Origin: Bacteroidia bacterium
GTDB lineage: Bacteria; Bacteroidota; Bacteroidia; J057; JADKCL01
Assembly: GCA_020635905.1 (NCBI GenBank)
Contig: JACJYV010000008.1
Coordinates: forward strand, 186,001 to 250,000
Length of the DNA: 64,000 bases
Direction: 5' to 3'
Every line of letters starts with the position of its first letter. Positions within the stretch are counted from its first letter, which is position 1. The notes under the pieces are model-generated. The model did no database searches. It had not been told where the DNA came from and was given only the letters and a program-made list of their open reading frames with translations. A program made the translations under genes and the position numbers. Below are positions 8,613-16,820 of this stretch, piece by piece.

Positions 8613-9422
8613 ATGGAATACAAGTTTTTTACCCAAACCCGGCATGGCAAAGTGGCTTTGCTGGAAATGAATCGCCCGGAAGCAGCCAATGCCCTCGACC
8701 GGGCTGCCTGGGATGAGTTGAAGTTTGCGTTTGAGGCGCTGGATGAGGACAGGGAGGTGCGGGCCATTGTACTGGCAGGAAAGGGGAAACACTTTTGCGC
8801 AGGCATTGACCTCAGCCTGCTGGCCTCGATTGATCTGATGATCGAGGATACCTGTACGGGCCGCAAGGGGGAAAAACTGCGCAGACTGATTCTGGAATTG
8901 CAGGATACGATCAATGCCATTGAAAAATGCCGCAAACCCGTGCTGGCCGCGGTGCAGGGTGGTTGCCTGGGAGGAGGTCTGGACATTATCTGCGCCTGCG
9001 ATATGCGCTTCGCCACCCAGGATGCATTTTTTTCGGTCAAAGAGATTGCGGTGGGCATGGTGGCCGATCTGGGGAGTCTGCAAAGGCTGCCTAAGCTCAT
9101 CCCTGATGGTCACGCCCGCGAGATGGCCTTTACGGGGCGGCATGTGCCGGCGGGGGAAGCCCGGGAAATGGGCCTGGTGAACCGGGTGTTTGATACCCGG
9201 GAGGAGATGCTGGAGCAGGTGCTGGGGGTGGCGGCCCAAATTGCAGCCAATTCTCCCCTTTCTGTGCGGGGGAGCAAGGAGGTTCTGAATTATTCAAGGG
9301 ATCACACGGTGGTGGATGGGTTGAACTACGTTGCGACCTGGAATGCGGGGATGTTGCTCTCTGCGGACCTGGATGAGGCGTTGAAGGCGCAGAAGGAGCG
9401 GCGGAAGCCTGCTTTTGAGTGA
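8613..9422 (+). CDS. Enoyl-CoA hydratase/isomerase family, dienoyl-CoA isomerase (ECH1) type
   Basis: A crotonase-fold enzyme of about 269 residues. FCAGIDLSLL gives the first oxyanion-hole segment and QGGCLGGGLDI the second. The segment VKEIAVGMVADLGSLQRLPK closely resembles mammalian ECH1, and E144 and D152 have the same eight-residue spacing as its catalytic E196/D204. This points to delta(3,5)-delta(2,4)-dienoyl-CoA isomerase, used in beta-oxidation of odd-position unsaturated fatty acids, rather than a simple hydratase. ATG 8613 is preferred over TTG 8586 because the latter sits inside a promoter-like motif. GC content rises sharply toward the 3' end. Confidence 0.88.
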   Translation: MEYKFFTQTRHGKVALLEMNRPEAANALDRAAWDELKFAFEALDEDREVRAIVLAGKGKHFCAGIDLSLLASIDLMIEDTCTGRKGEKLRRLILELQDTINAIEKCRKPVLAAVQGGCLGGGLDIICACDMRFATQDAFFSVKEIAVGMVADLGSLQRLPKLIPDGHAREMAFTGRHVPAGEAREMGLVNRVFDTREEMLEQVLGVAAQIAANSPLSVRGSKEVLNYSRDHTVVDGLNYVATWNAGMLLSADLDEALKAQKERRKPAFE

Positions 9423-9424
9423 TA

Positions 9425-9845
9425 AAAGCTTCCGCTTTTAGGGGAATTTTCAACACAAAGACACAAAGATCACTAAGTTTTTTGATGGAAAGCTTCCGCT
9501 TTGATGGGAGGTTTTACCACAGTGTTCACCGAGGGGAAATGAGGACACAGAGCTTTTTTGATGGAAAGCTTCCGCTTTGGGGTGGTTATTAAACACAGAG
9601 GCACGGAGTCAAGAATAGTCGCCAAGAGGTTTTTTTATGGAAAGCTTCCGCTTTTATGGGAGGTTTTACCACAGAGTTCACCGAGGGGGAAAAGAGGACA
9701 CAGAGCTTTTTTTGAGGGAAAGCTTCCGCTTTGATGGGAATTTTCAACACAAAGACACAAAGATCACTAAGTTTTTTGATGGGGAAGCTTCCGCTTTTGG
9801 GGGAGGGTTATTTTCAATGAGATCACAAAGGGTTTTGCTGGAAGG
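9425..9845 (+). repeat. Compound tandem repeat with six AAAGCTTCCGCTTT hairpins
   Basis: The 14-mer AAAGCTTCCGCTTT (stem AAAGC/GCTTT) or a one-base variant occurs at 9425, 9489, 9565, 9641, 9719 and 9783, spaced 64 to 78 bases. The fillers are of three kinds. One is ACACAAAGACACAAAGATC (after copies 1 and 5). One is ACCACAGnGTTCACCGAGG with GAGGACACAGAG (after copies 2 and 4). The third is AAACACAGAGGCACGGAG (after copy 3). The order is therefore A-B-C-B-A, a larger-scale palindromic order of directly oriented blocks. No gene is seen here; frames through it are repeat artefacts. Confidence 0.8.
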
Positions 9846-9968
9846 TTAAGCTTTCAGCTTAAATTTTCAAGCAGGGGGTGCGTCTTTGGGGGGTGAGGGA
9901 GTGCGGCGAGGGTCTGGTGGGCGGATGCAGCGGGGCTGGTGCGACACCCAACGCGAAGCACCCCCTGC
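9846..9968. repeat. GC-rich intergenic element with 11-bp inverted repeat
   Basis: A small stem (TTAAGC/GCTTAA, 9846-9862) is followed by a GC-rich block bounded by perfect inverted repeats, GCAGGGGGTGC at 9871-9881 and GCACCCCCTGC at 9958-9968. It lies between the convergent crotonase and accA genes. Its composition resembles two other GC-rich intergenic blocks near 37.1 and 42.5 kb, although base-level similarity to those is only patchy. Confidence 0.55.
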
Positions 9969-10034
9969 CTGAGTGGGCAATGTGCCCCTCCAAACTGAAT
10001 GTCAATGGAGATTTCCCCCAAAAACTACCTTTTC

Positions 10035-11054
10035 TTAATCCTCGCTGGCTTTTTTGTGGCTGCCATTTGAAGTGGCTTCGCCGTGGTGCTCTTCGTGGGG
10101 CAACTCCTCAAACACACCCATGGCGGAAAATTTGGCGATGCGATGGGCCACCAGTTTGTCGGGAGTCTTGGTTTTCAGGTACTTGATGTCTTTGCGGATT
10201 TGCTCGCGCACATTTCTGTACACTTCCTGGGGGTCCTGGTGGGCACCGCCCAGGGGCTCTGGAATGATGCCGTCGATGATGCCCAGTTCGAGGTTGTCCT
10301 CGGCGGTGAGCTTGAGGGCCTCGGCCGCTTCCTGCTTGTGGTCCCAGCTACGCCAAAGAATGGAGCTGCAAGACTCGGGGGAAATGACTGAGTACCAGGT
10401 ATTTTCGAGCTGATAGATGCGATTGCCGATGCCAATGCCAAGGGCGCCGCCGCTGGCTCCTTCGCCGATGACGATGCAGATGATGGGCACCTCGATCACG
10501 GCCATGTCCATGAGGTTTTTGGCGATGGCTTCGCCCTGGCCGCGCTCTTCGGCCTCCAGACCGGGAAAGGCGCCGGGGGTGTCGATGAAACAAATGATGG
10601 GCTTGCCAAACTTCTCAGCCAATTTCATGAGCCTGAGGGCTTTGCGATAGCCTTCGGGATTGGGCATGCCAAAGTTGCGGTACTGGCGGCTTTTGGTGTC
10701 GCGGCCTTTTTGCTGACCTATGACCATGACGGTCTGCTGCCCGATCTTGCCGAGTCCGCCAACGATGGCTTTGTCGTCTTTGAAGTTGCGGTCGCCATGA
10801 AATTCATGGAATTCGTCGCAGATATTCTGGATGTAATCGAGGGTGTAAGGGCGCTCGGGGTGGCGGGAAAGCTGGACCCGCTGCCAACGGGTGAGGTTTC
10901 CGTAAATCTGCTTTTTGAGTTCGAGGATTTGCTCCTCCAGTTTGGCGGCCATATCGGTCGTATCGAGGTGTTTTTCCTCTGCCATGTGACGAACTTCCTC
11001 GAGCTTTTGCTCCAGTTCAAACACAGGCTTTTCGAAGTCCAGGGGTTCAGCCAT
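10035..11054 (-). CDS. accA: Acetyl-CoA carboxylase carboxyltransferase subunit alpha
   Basis: AccA with AccD transfers carboxyl from biotin to acetyl-CoA, committing carbon to fatty acid synthesis. The 339 residues open with the usual coiled N-terminus (LDFEKPVFELEQKLEEV). They continue through LSRHPERPYTLDYI, FIDTPGAFPGLEAEERGQ and the oxyanion-hole GEGASGGALGIG, then end with a charged tail (HEEHHGEATSNGSHKKASED) slightly longer than in E. coli. accB, accC and accD are not nearby. It is convergent with the crotonase and divergent from the T9SS gene downstream. Confidence 0.95.
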   Translation of the reverse strand: MAEPLDFEKPVFELEQKLEEVRHMAEEKHLDTTDMAAKLEEQILELKKQIYGNLTRWQRVQLSRHPERPYTLDYIQNICDEFHEFHGDRNFKDDKAIVGGLGKIGQQTVMVIGQQKGRDTKSRQYRNFGMPNPEGYRKALRLMKLAEKFGKPIICFIDTPGAFPGLEAEERGQGEAIAKNLMDMAVIEVPIICIVIGEGASGGALGIGIGNRIYQLENTWYSVISPESCSSILWRSWDHKQEAAEALKLTAEDNLELGIIDGIIPEPLGGAHQDPQEVYRNVREQIRKDIKYLKTKTPDKLVAHRIAKFSAMGVFEELPHEEHHGEATSNGSHKKASED

Positions 11055-11422
11055 AGATTTTGTCTTGGTTTTACGCGATTAACTCTTTTTCCTTTTCGAT
11101 GACCGTTGAAGCAAAATTAAGAATTAATAATTAAGAAGCGCTCTAATTTCTGCGAATAAATGGGGAATGATTCCCTGAATGGGGGCAATTCAGGGGTTAT
11201 GTTTCTGCAGCACTTCACGGCAGGCCACCCTGATACCTGGTAGCCCGATCTGATCCCGGGCCTCTTTGGGACCGGGCCCGAGGTGCACAGGGGAGAGTTT
11301 GGGGGAGGCAGGTCTGCGGTTTGAGGGCGTAAGGTTTGGCGTATTTGGGATTGAAGGAAAGCGGTCAGGGCTGCATCTTGGTGAAGGTTATCCTGTCGGA
11401 GAACGCGGATTTTCAACTTCAA
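11055..11422. other. Divergent intergenic region between accA and a T9SS protein gene
   Basis: This 368-base stretch serves as the upstream region of both accA (minus) and the T9SS gene (plus). The left third is AT-rich; the right part (11240-11400) is GC-rich and open in more than one frame but shows no recognisable protein. I see no clean -7 motif, tRNA or terminator in it. Confidence 0.4.
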
Positions 11423-12124
11423 ATGAATCACCTTATGTATCCACTGAAACTGCTTATTTCTTTGCTTGTTGTGAGCTGCATCTGGCTCGCAGGCAGGTCG
11501 CAATGTGCGCCAAAATTTACAGGCACCAACAAGATTGTGGTGGAAAACTGTTCCACCTCGGGCAATCAGACCTACCTGATGACGATCGACACCCTTGGGC
11601 CCGATAGCCTGACTTTTTATAATCTGTGGGAGCTTAACGGGTTGGTTTACGGAAGCCTGCAATGCGGGGGAGACTCGGTGATTATTGACACCCAGGACGC
11701 CCCTACCCTGCCGGGAAGTTTTCTGGAGGGGGTGGCCCGCTATAATTACAGCAATTCGATGGTGGAGATCTCCTATACGGTGTGGGATACGGTCAACTGG
11801 CAGCTGGACCATTGCATCCTGATTTATGAGTCGGAGGTGGTCACTTCAGCGGAACGGGCTTTTGATGCTGATTTGTTACGGGTGGGAGTGGATGCCGGGG
11901 CAGGGAATGTGCTGTTCTGGAAGGAAAAGAGGCAAGCTGGTCAGGATCTTTTCGAGGTAGAAGTACTGGACGTGCGGGGTCGGCGGGTGGCAGGGGGGCA
12001 ATTCAGCGGACTGGAAAGGGGAAAAGTTGGGATGAATGGGGCAAGCACGGGCATCTATTTTTACCGGGTGAGGTGTGGCCAGGATGTGGTTCAGCAGGGT
12101 AAACTACTGGTTATGAGGGAGTAG
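11423..12124 (+). CDS. Small secreted protein with T9SS type A sorting domain
   Basis: The predicted product starts MNHLMYPLKLLISLLVVSC (signal peptide, cleavage expected after the GRSQ region) and is about 233 residues. The body is an unrecognised beta-rich domain with scattered cysteines. The last 70 residues look like a T9SS type A C-terminal domain: FEVEVLDVRGRRVAGG, then STGIYFYRVRCGQDVVQQGKLLV. It would be exported by Sec and then carried across the outer membrane by the type IX system. The open frame extends upstream to 11336, but the signal peptide fixes the start at 11423 or the alternative ATG at 11435. Confidence 0.75.
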   Translation: MNHLMYPLKLLISLLVVSCIWLAGRSQCAPKFTGTNKIVVENCSTSGNQTYLMTIDTLGPDSLTFYNLWELNGLVYGSLQCGGDSVIIDTQDAPTLPGSFLEGVARYNYSNSMVEISYTVWDTVNWQLDHCILIYESEVVTSAERAFDADLLRVGVDAGAGNVLFWKEKRQAGQDLFEVEVLDVRGRRVAGGQFSGLERGKVGMNGASTGIYFYRVRCGQDVVQQGKLLVMRE

Positions 12125-12199
12125 GAGACGGGGTGATTGGGGTAAAGGCTGGAAGCCCCGGAGCATGAAGAAAAAAAGAAACTTTTTTTTCAAAAAGTC

Positions 12200-12230
12200 T
12201 TGCGCAGATTGGGGTGATGCCCTATATTTG
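12200..12230 (+). promoter_or_regulatory. Promoter of tRNA-Asp (TTG ... 20 bp ... TATATTTG)
   Basis: TTG at 12200-12202 and TATATTTG at 12223-12230 are separated by 20 bases, matching the Bacteroidota sigma-A type promoter (-33 TTG, -7 TAnnTTTG). It lies 38 bases before the tRNA 5' end. Confidence 0.65.
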
Positions 12231-12268
12231 CTTTCCCTTTTGACAACTGGTCATTTGGGTGTTCTTTT

Positions 12269-12342
12269 GGTCCGGTAGTTCAGTTGGTTAGAATACGTGC
12301 CTGTCACGCACGGGGTCGCGGGTTCGAGTCCCGTCCGGACCG
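12269..12342 (+). tRNA. tRNA-Asp (anticodon GTC)
   Basis: A complete 74-base cloverleaf without an encoded CCA. The acceptor stem is GGTCCGG (12269-12275) with CCGGACC (12335-12341) and discriminator G. The anticodon stem CGTGC/GCACG encloses loop CTGTCAC, giving GTC, which reads GAC/GAT. The T arm GCGGG-TTCGAGT-CCCGT is normal. It has its own promoter upstream and an intrinsic terminator directly downstream, so it is a single-gene unit. Confidence 0.96.
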
Positions 12343-12356
12343 CTGAAGATTCAATT

Positions 12357-12381
12357 AAGCCCTCATCCGAGGGCTTTTTTT
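12357..12381 (+). terminator. Intrinsic terminator of tRNA-Asp
   Basis: Stem AAGCCCTC / GAGGGCTT around the loop ATCC, followed by a run of T. It begins 14 bases after the tRNA 3' end. Confidence 0.85.
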
Positions 12382-12418
12382 ATGACTATAATTTCCAAAT
12401 TCAAGGTGAAGCGGCTGT

Positions 12419-13240
12419 CTAAAAGATGGCGGCAATCTCCATGGCCTGGCTTTCCGGGAGGGGGACGAGGTCGGGGCCGGAATTGGAGGCAAACTCAATG
12501 CCGGTACAGGCGAGGAGGGCTACTTCTGGTGCGAGCAGGGCAAAGCCGGACAGGGTGGCCTCAAGGTGAGTTGGATCGGAAACTGGCTCCCTCAGGGGTA
12601 TCCAGGGAGTCTGGACGAGGGCATATTTCCCGCTTTGCCCGGGGTTGGTGGGTTGGTAGCCTTTGTAATCGGGGTGATACTGGTAGCTGCTGAGGGTACT
12701 GACCAGTAGCAGGATGCGGTAATGGGTGGCGCCTGCGGGGGCTTGGATGGCAGGCGAAGCTGCCTCAGGCGTGGCCCCGAAACTGGTTTCGGGCAGGGTG
12801 AGGGTGACGGCGGTGCGGCTGCCGTTTGGGGTGAGGGTTAAAGGATAAGCAAATATTTTACTGAAAGGGCGGTCTTTGTGGAAGGGAAACCCGACCAGGA
12901 TCTGAGGGCAATTGAGGAGGGATATTTCCCGTTGTCCGAGGTTGCCGGCGCCCGCAGGGCAAACCTTGCTTTTGAGGATGCCGCTGAGGCGTCCGCTGAT
13001 GTAAGGCCCCTGGAATTTCTTTCTCACCATCACCCAACTCAACCTGAGGGCCTTGGCCACTTCACTTGAGGCCCCAAATTCGGCCATGGTTTCGCGCCGC
13101 CGCTGGTAGGAAGGGGATTTCAGGATTTTTTCTTTGGGAATGTGGGCCTTGCGGCGGACGACCGTCTTGCCGTTGATTTCGTACACAGTAAACTGGTCGA
13201 TTGAGCCCTGAAAACGGAATATGCCTTTTAATTCTGCCAT
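12419..13240 (-). CDS. Unrecognised protein with conserved-looking N-terminal module
   Basis: A 273-residue protein without signal peptide or membrane segment. The N-terminus (MAELKGIFRFQGSIDQFTVYEINGK, then KILKSPSYQRRRETMAEFG) recalls small Bacteroidota proteins of unknown function that begin with a short beta hairpin followed by a basic helix, but I cannot name a family. The C-terminal half is rich in Pro, Ala and Thr. It is transcribed toward the tRNA-Asp terminator. Its upstream side faces the tandem hairpin array at 13.48 kb, about 240 bases away; that gap contains only runs of near-repeated GGGATGGA-like sequence. Confidence 0.65.
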   Translation of the reverse strand: MAELKGIFRFQGSIDQFTVYEINGKTVVRRKAHIPKEKILKSPSYQRRRETMAEFGASSEVAKALRLSWVMVRKKFQGPYISGRLSGILKSKVCPAGAGNLGQREISLLNCPQILVGFPFHKDRPFSKIFAYPLTLTPNGSRTAVTLTLPETSFGATPEAASPAIQAPAGATHYRILLLVSTLSSYQYHPDYKGYQPTNPGQSGKYALVQTPWIPLREPVSDPTHLEATLSGFALLAPEVALLACTGIEFASNSGPDLVPLPESQAMEIAAIF

Positions 13241-13483
13241 TATTTAGGTAGTTTAGAGATGTAATTTAGGTTTTTTTGAGCAGATTTAATACCCCTCTAA
13301 GCAAAATTCCCCCTACCCAAGCCGTAAGCAAGCCGTGAACAAACCCTAAACAACCCCTGAAGAAGGTGGGATGTGGAAGGGATGTGGGATGGATGTGGAA
13401 GGGAGCTGAAATGGAATTATAATGGATTTGGGATGGATTTGGGATGGAGGAAGGATGAATGGATGCGACAGATTCGAATTTTT

Positions 13484-14495
13484 TTGGAAACAACATGGTC
13501 GTTTCCCTACGGAATGGGATTTTTTGGAAACAACATGGTCGTTTCCCTACGGAATGGGATTTTTTGGAAACAACATGGTCGTTTCCCTACGGGGTGGGTT
13601 TTTTGGGAAACAACATGGTCGTTTCTACTATGGGATTTTTGGAAACAACATGGTCGTTTCCCTACGGAATGGGATTTTTTGGAAACAACATGGTCGTTTC
13701 CCAACGGGTGGGATTTTTTGGAAACAACATGGTCGTTTCCCTACGGGGTGGGATTTTTGGGAAACAACATGGTCGTTTCCCTACACGGGGTGGATTTTGG
13801 GAAACAACATGGTCGTTGCCCTACGGAATGGGATTTTTGGAAACAACATGGTCGTTTCCCTACAGGGTGGGATTTTTGGAAACAACATGGTCGTTTCCCT
13901 ACGGGGGTGGGATCTTTGGAAACAACATGGTCGTTTTCCTACAGGGGTGGGGTTTTGGGAAACAACATGGTCGTTTCCCAACGGGTGGGATTTTTGGAAA
14001 CAACATGGATGTTTCCCTACGGGGTGGGATTTTTGGAAACAACATGGTCGTTTCCCTACAGGGGTGGGATTTTTGGAAACAACATGGTCGTTTCCCAACA
14101 GGGGTGGGATTTTTGGAAACAACATGGTCGTTGCCACACGGTGGGATTTTTGGGAAACAACATGGTCGTTTCCCAACGTGAATGGGATTTTGGGAAACAA
14201 CATGGTCGTTTCCCAACAGGGGTGGGATTTTGGGGAAACAACATGGTCGTTTCCCAACGGTGAAGATTTTGGGAAACAACATGGTCGTTTCCCAACGGGG
14301 TGGGATTTTGGGGAAACAACATGGTCGTTTCCCTACGGGGTGGGATTTTTTGGAAACAACATGGTCGTTTCCCTACGGGGTGGGATTTTTTGGAAACAAC
14401 ATGGTCGTTTCCCAACGGGGTGGGGTTTTTGGGAAACAACATGGTCGTTTCCCAACGGGGTGGGGTTTTTGGAGAAACAGCATGGATGTTGCCAA
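13484..14495. repeat. Tandem array of about 26 hairpin-forming units, 35-41 bp each
   Basis: The core GGAAAC-N9-GTTTCC, with central N9 almost always AACATGGTC, starts at 13486, 13526, 13566, 13606, 13641, 13681 and so on to 14432, with a degenerate last copy at 14473. Each core can fold: GGAAAC/GTTTCC plus an inner AC/GT pair around an ATG loop, often extended by a further G:C. Linkers of about 17 bases follow the pattern CnAC-GGGGTGGGATTTTT and vary more than the cores. The left-hand units are nearly identical to one another. All three + frames stay open through the array because of its composition; these are not considered genes. It fills the region between the 12419-13240 gene (minus) and the hsdS-like gene at 14640 (plus). 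Confidence 0.95.
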
Positions 14496-14639
14496 ACGGG
14501 GTTTGGGTGAGGTTTTGAATTGATATACAAATGCTTATAAATTTTGTAGGCAGCCTACCTGAAAAATAAATTTACCAATGACACAACTTTTGTGATTTCT
14601 TTTGCGTATCATTGTAGCAAACCTACTTAATTTAAAAGT

Positions 14640-15197
14640 ATGAAAAAGAAGATGCATGAAATTGGTGTGACCCGGACGGGTTTCTTTGGGAAGATGAGCC
14701 CGAAGGCGGAGGTGGTTTATTTTCAGCCGCGGTATTTTGATGAGGGAGGCAGGCTGGTTTTCCGGCCGGGACCAGAGCTCTCGCTGGAGGAGGTGGGCAA
14801 TAAGCATTTGCTGAAGCCGGGAGATGTTTTGTTTGCGGCAAAGGGGATTAATAATTTTGCTGCCTGCATGGGGGAATTGAGCCTGCCTGCGGTGGCTTCG
14901 TCTTCTTTTTTTGTGATCAGCCTGCATGATCGTTTGGTTTTGCCTGAGTATGTGGCCTGGTATCTGAATCATTCGCATACCCAGGCCTGGCTGAAAAGTT
15001 TTGCCAGGGGGACAGGGATTGTGTCTATTGCCAAATCGGTGATTACGGAGCTGGAGGTGCCCATTATTCCGTTGGAGAAGCAGCGGTCGATTCTGAAAAT
15101 TCAGGAGCTGCGCAACCGGCAGGTGGAGCTGAACCGGGAAATTGAGGACCTGAGGGAGGAGCGGATGCAGGAGATTTTGCTTTCGGTGATCAGGTAA
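14640..15197 (+). CDS. Single-TRD type I restriction specificity (HsdS-like) protein
   Basis: A 185-residue protein about half the length of a normal HsdS. Residues 1 to about 135 look like one target recognition domain, with the family phrase LLKPGDVLFAAKGINN and later FARGTGIVSIAKSVITELEVPI. The C-terminal 50 residues (PLEKQRSILKIQELRNRQVELN through EERMQEILL) match the coiled-coil spacer of S subunits. It lies directly upstream of hsdM. It could be a half-subunit that dimerises, a partner adding a second specificity, or an inactive relic. The frame is intact and the ATG follows an AT-rich leader, so decay is not evident. Confidence 0.7.
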   Translation: MKKKMHEIGVTRTGFFGKMSPKAEVVYFQPRYFDEGGRLVFRPGPELSLEEVGNKHLLKPGDVLFAAKGINNFAACMGELSLPAVASSSFFVISLHDRLVLPEYVAWYLNHSHTQAWLKSFARGTGIVSIAKSVITELEVPIIPLEKQRSILKIQELRNRQVELNREIEDLREERMQEILLSVIR

Positions 15198-15251
15198 TGT
15201 TGCTTAACTTAGGGCCAGAGGATTTGATTTTATTTTCCACCACTTACATTT

Positions 15252-16820
15252 ATGAGCCAGAAAATTACTCAAAAAGATATTAACGATGCGGTCTGGAAGG
15301 CCTGCGATACCTTCAGGGGGAGCATTGACCCCAGCGTGTACAAGGACTATGTGCTGACCATGCTGTTTGTGAAATACCTGAGCGATGTGCACGACGATAA
15401 GTATGAGGGCTACCTGAAGAAGTACGGCGGCGACGAGGACCGGGCCAGGCGGGCCATGCAGTACGAGCGGTTTGTGGTGCCTCCTCACAGTCACTTCAGG
15501 TTTTTGTACGACAGCCGCAATGAGAATAATATCGGGGAACTGATCAACATCGCCCTGACCGACCTGGAGGAGGCCAACCGCGAAAAACTGTACAGCGAGG
15601 ACGGGGCCGGGATTTTTCAGAATATTGACTTCAATAACAGCAAACTGGGCGAGCCCAAAGACAAGAATCACCGCCTGCGCAATCTGCTGATTGATTTTAA
15701 TGACGATAAACTGGACCTGCGTCCCTCCCACCTGGGTGGGGTGGACATTATCGGGGGCGCTTATGAGTTTCTGATCTCGAATTTTGCGAGTGACGCAGGC
15801 AAAAAGGCAGGCGAATTTTTTACACCCAGTGAGGTTTCGACCCTGCTGGCGCGTCTGACCAAATCGGCGCCGGGTTCGCGGATCTGCGACCCGACCTGCG
15901 GTTCGGGCAGCCTGCTGATCAAGGCGGGGCAAGAGGTGGGCTCTGAAAATTTCTCGCTCTACGGGCAGGAGGCCAACGGCAGCACCTGGGCCCTGGCGGT
16001 GATGAATATGTTCCTGCATGGCTTTGACAATGCCACGATTCGCTGGGGGGATACGATTCGCAATCCCAAACTGAAGGAGGGCGACGGCCTGATGAAGTTT
16101 GACACGGTGGTGGCCAATCCGCCGTTTTCTCTGGATAAATGGGGCAAGAGCAGTGAGAAGGAGGAAAACCGGGCGGTGGGGAGTTTTGATCCTGAAAGCG
16201 ATCCCTACCACCGTTTTTGGCGGGGGGTGCCCCCCAAAAGCAAGGGTGACTGGGCTTTTATCACGCACATGATCGAGACCACCTATGCGGGCAAGGGCAA
16301 GGTGGGGGTGGTGGTGCCCCACGGGGTGCTGTTTCGGGGCAGCAGTGAGGGGCGCATCCGGCAGGCCACGATTGAGGAAAACCTGCTGGAGGCAGTGATC
16401 GGGTTGCCGGCCAACCTCTTTTTTGGGACGGGCATCCCGGCGGCGATTCTGGTCTTCAATAAGGGCAAGGGCGACAACACCCAGGTGCTGTTTATTGATG
16501 CGAGCCAGCACTTTGAGGCGGCCAAAAACCAAAATAAGCTGCGGGAGGAAGACATTGCTCACATGGTGGAGACCTACCGCAGGTTTAATGCCGGGCAACT
16601 GGAGGCCGGGGTGGTGGAGGGCAAATACAGCTATGTGGCTACGCGGGAGGAGATCCGGGAAAATGAATTTAACCTCAACATTCCGCGCTATGTGGATACG
16701 TTTGAGGAGGAGGCCCGGGTGGATATTGGGGCGGTGCAGGCCCGGATTGAGGCCCTGGAAGATGAACTGGCCGCGGTGACGGCTGAACTGGAAGGATATT
16801 TGAAGGAGTTGGTGAAATGA
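15252..16820 (+). CDS. hsdM: Type I restriction-modification methyltransferase subunit HsdM
   Basis: HsdM methylates adenine in the target site with S-adenosylmethionine and forms the core of the R2M2S complex. At 522 residues it has the N-terminal helical HsdM domain (DINDAVWKACDTFRGSIDPS) and a gamma-class N6-adenine methylase domain. The SAM-binding motif DPTCGSGSLL is near residue 213 and the catalytic NPPF near residue 289. It ends with an acidic coiled segment (RIEALEDELAAVTAELEGYL). The stop overlaps the start of hsdS by four bases, so M and S are translationally coupled. Confidence 0.96.
   Translation: MSQKITQKDINDAVWKACDTFRGSIDPSVYKDYVLTMLFVKYLSDVHDDKYEGYLKKYGGDEDRARRAMQYERFVVPPHSHFRFLYDSRNENNIGELINIALTDLEEANREKLYSEDGAGIFQNIDFNNSKLGEPKDKNHRLRNLLIDFNDDKLDLRPSHLGGVDIIGGAYEFLISNFASDAGKKAGEFFTPSEVSTLLARLTKSAPGSRICDPTCGSGSLLIKAGQEVGSENFSLYGQEANGSTWALAVMNMFLHGFDNATIRWGDTIRNPKLKEGDGLMKFDTVVANPPFSLDKWGKSSEKEENRAVGSFDPESDPYHRFWRGVPPKSKGDWAFITHMIETTYAGKGKVGVVVPHGVLFRGSSEGRIRQATIEENLLEAVIGLPANLFFGTGIPAAILVFNKGKGDNTQVLFIDASQHFEAAKNQNKLREEDIAHMVETYRRFNAGQLEAGVVEGKYSYVATREEIRENEFNLNIPRYVDTFEEEARVDIGAVQARIEALEDELAAVTAELEGYLKELVK

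Noticed and set aside
11117..11812. 231-aa minus-strand open frame
   Set aside because: It overlaps the T9SS protein gene on the other strand, which has a signal peptide and sorting domain. The minus-frame product has none of these.
13484..14495. CRISPR array
   Set aside because: The repeats are regularly spaced, but the spacer positions are all variants of the same CnACGGGGTGGGATTTTT sequence and only about 17 bases long. A CRISPR array needs unrelated spacers, and there are no cas genes in the window.
13373..14523. Long open frames (240-362 aa) through the tandem array
   Set aside because: All three plus frames and several minus frames are open because of the repeat composition, and units of 38-41 bases shift the frame at each copy. 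The peptides (GNNMVVS, WKQHGRF, ETTWSF) are just frame versions of one repeat.
15204..16598. 464-aa minus-strand open frame opposite hsdM
   Set aside because: Antisense to a clear HsdM gene; composition is typical of a shadow frame and no family is recognisable.
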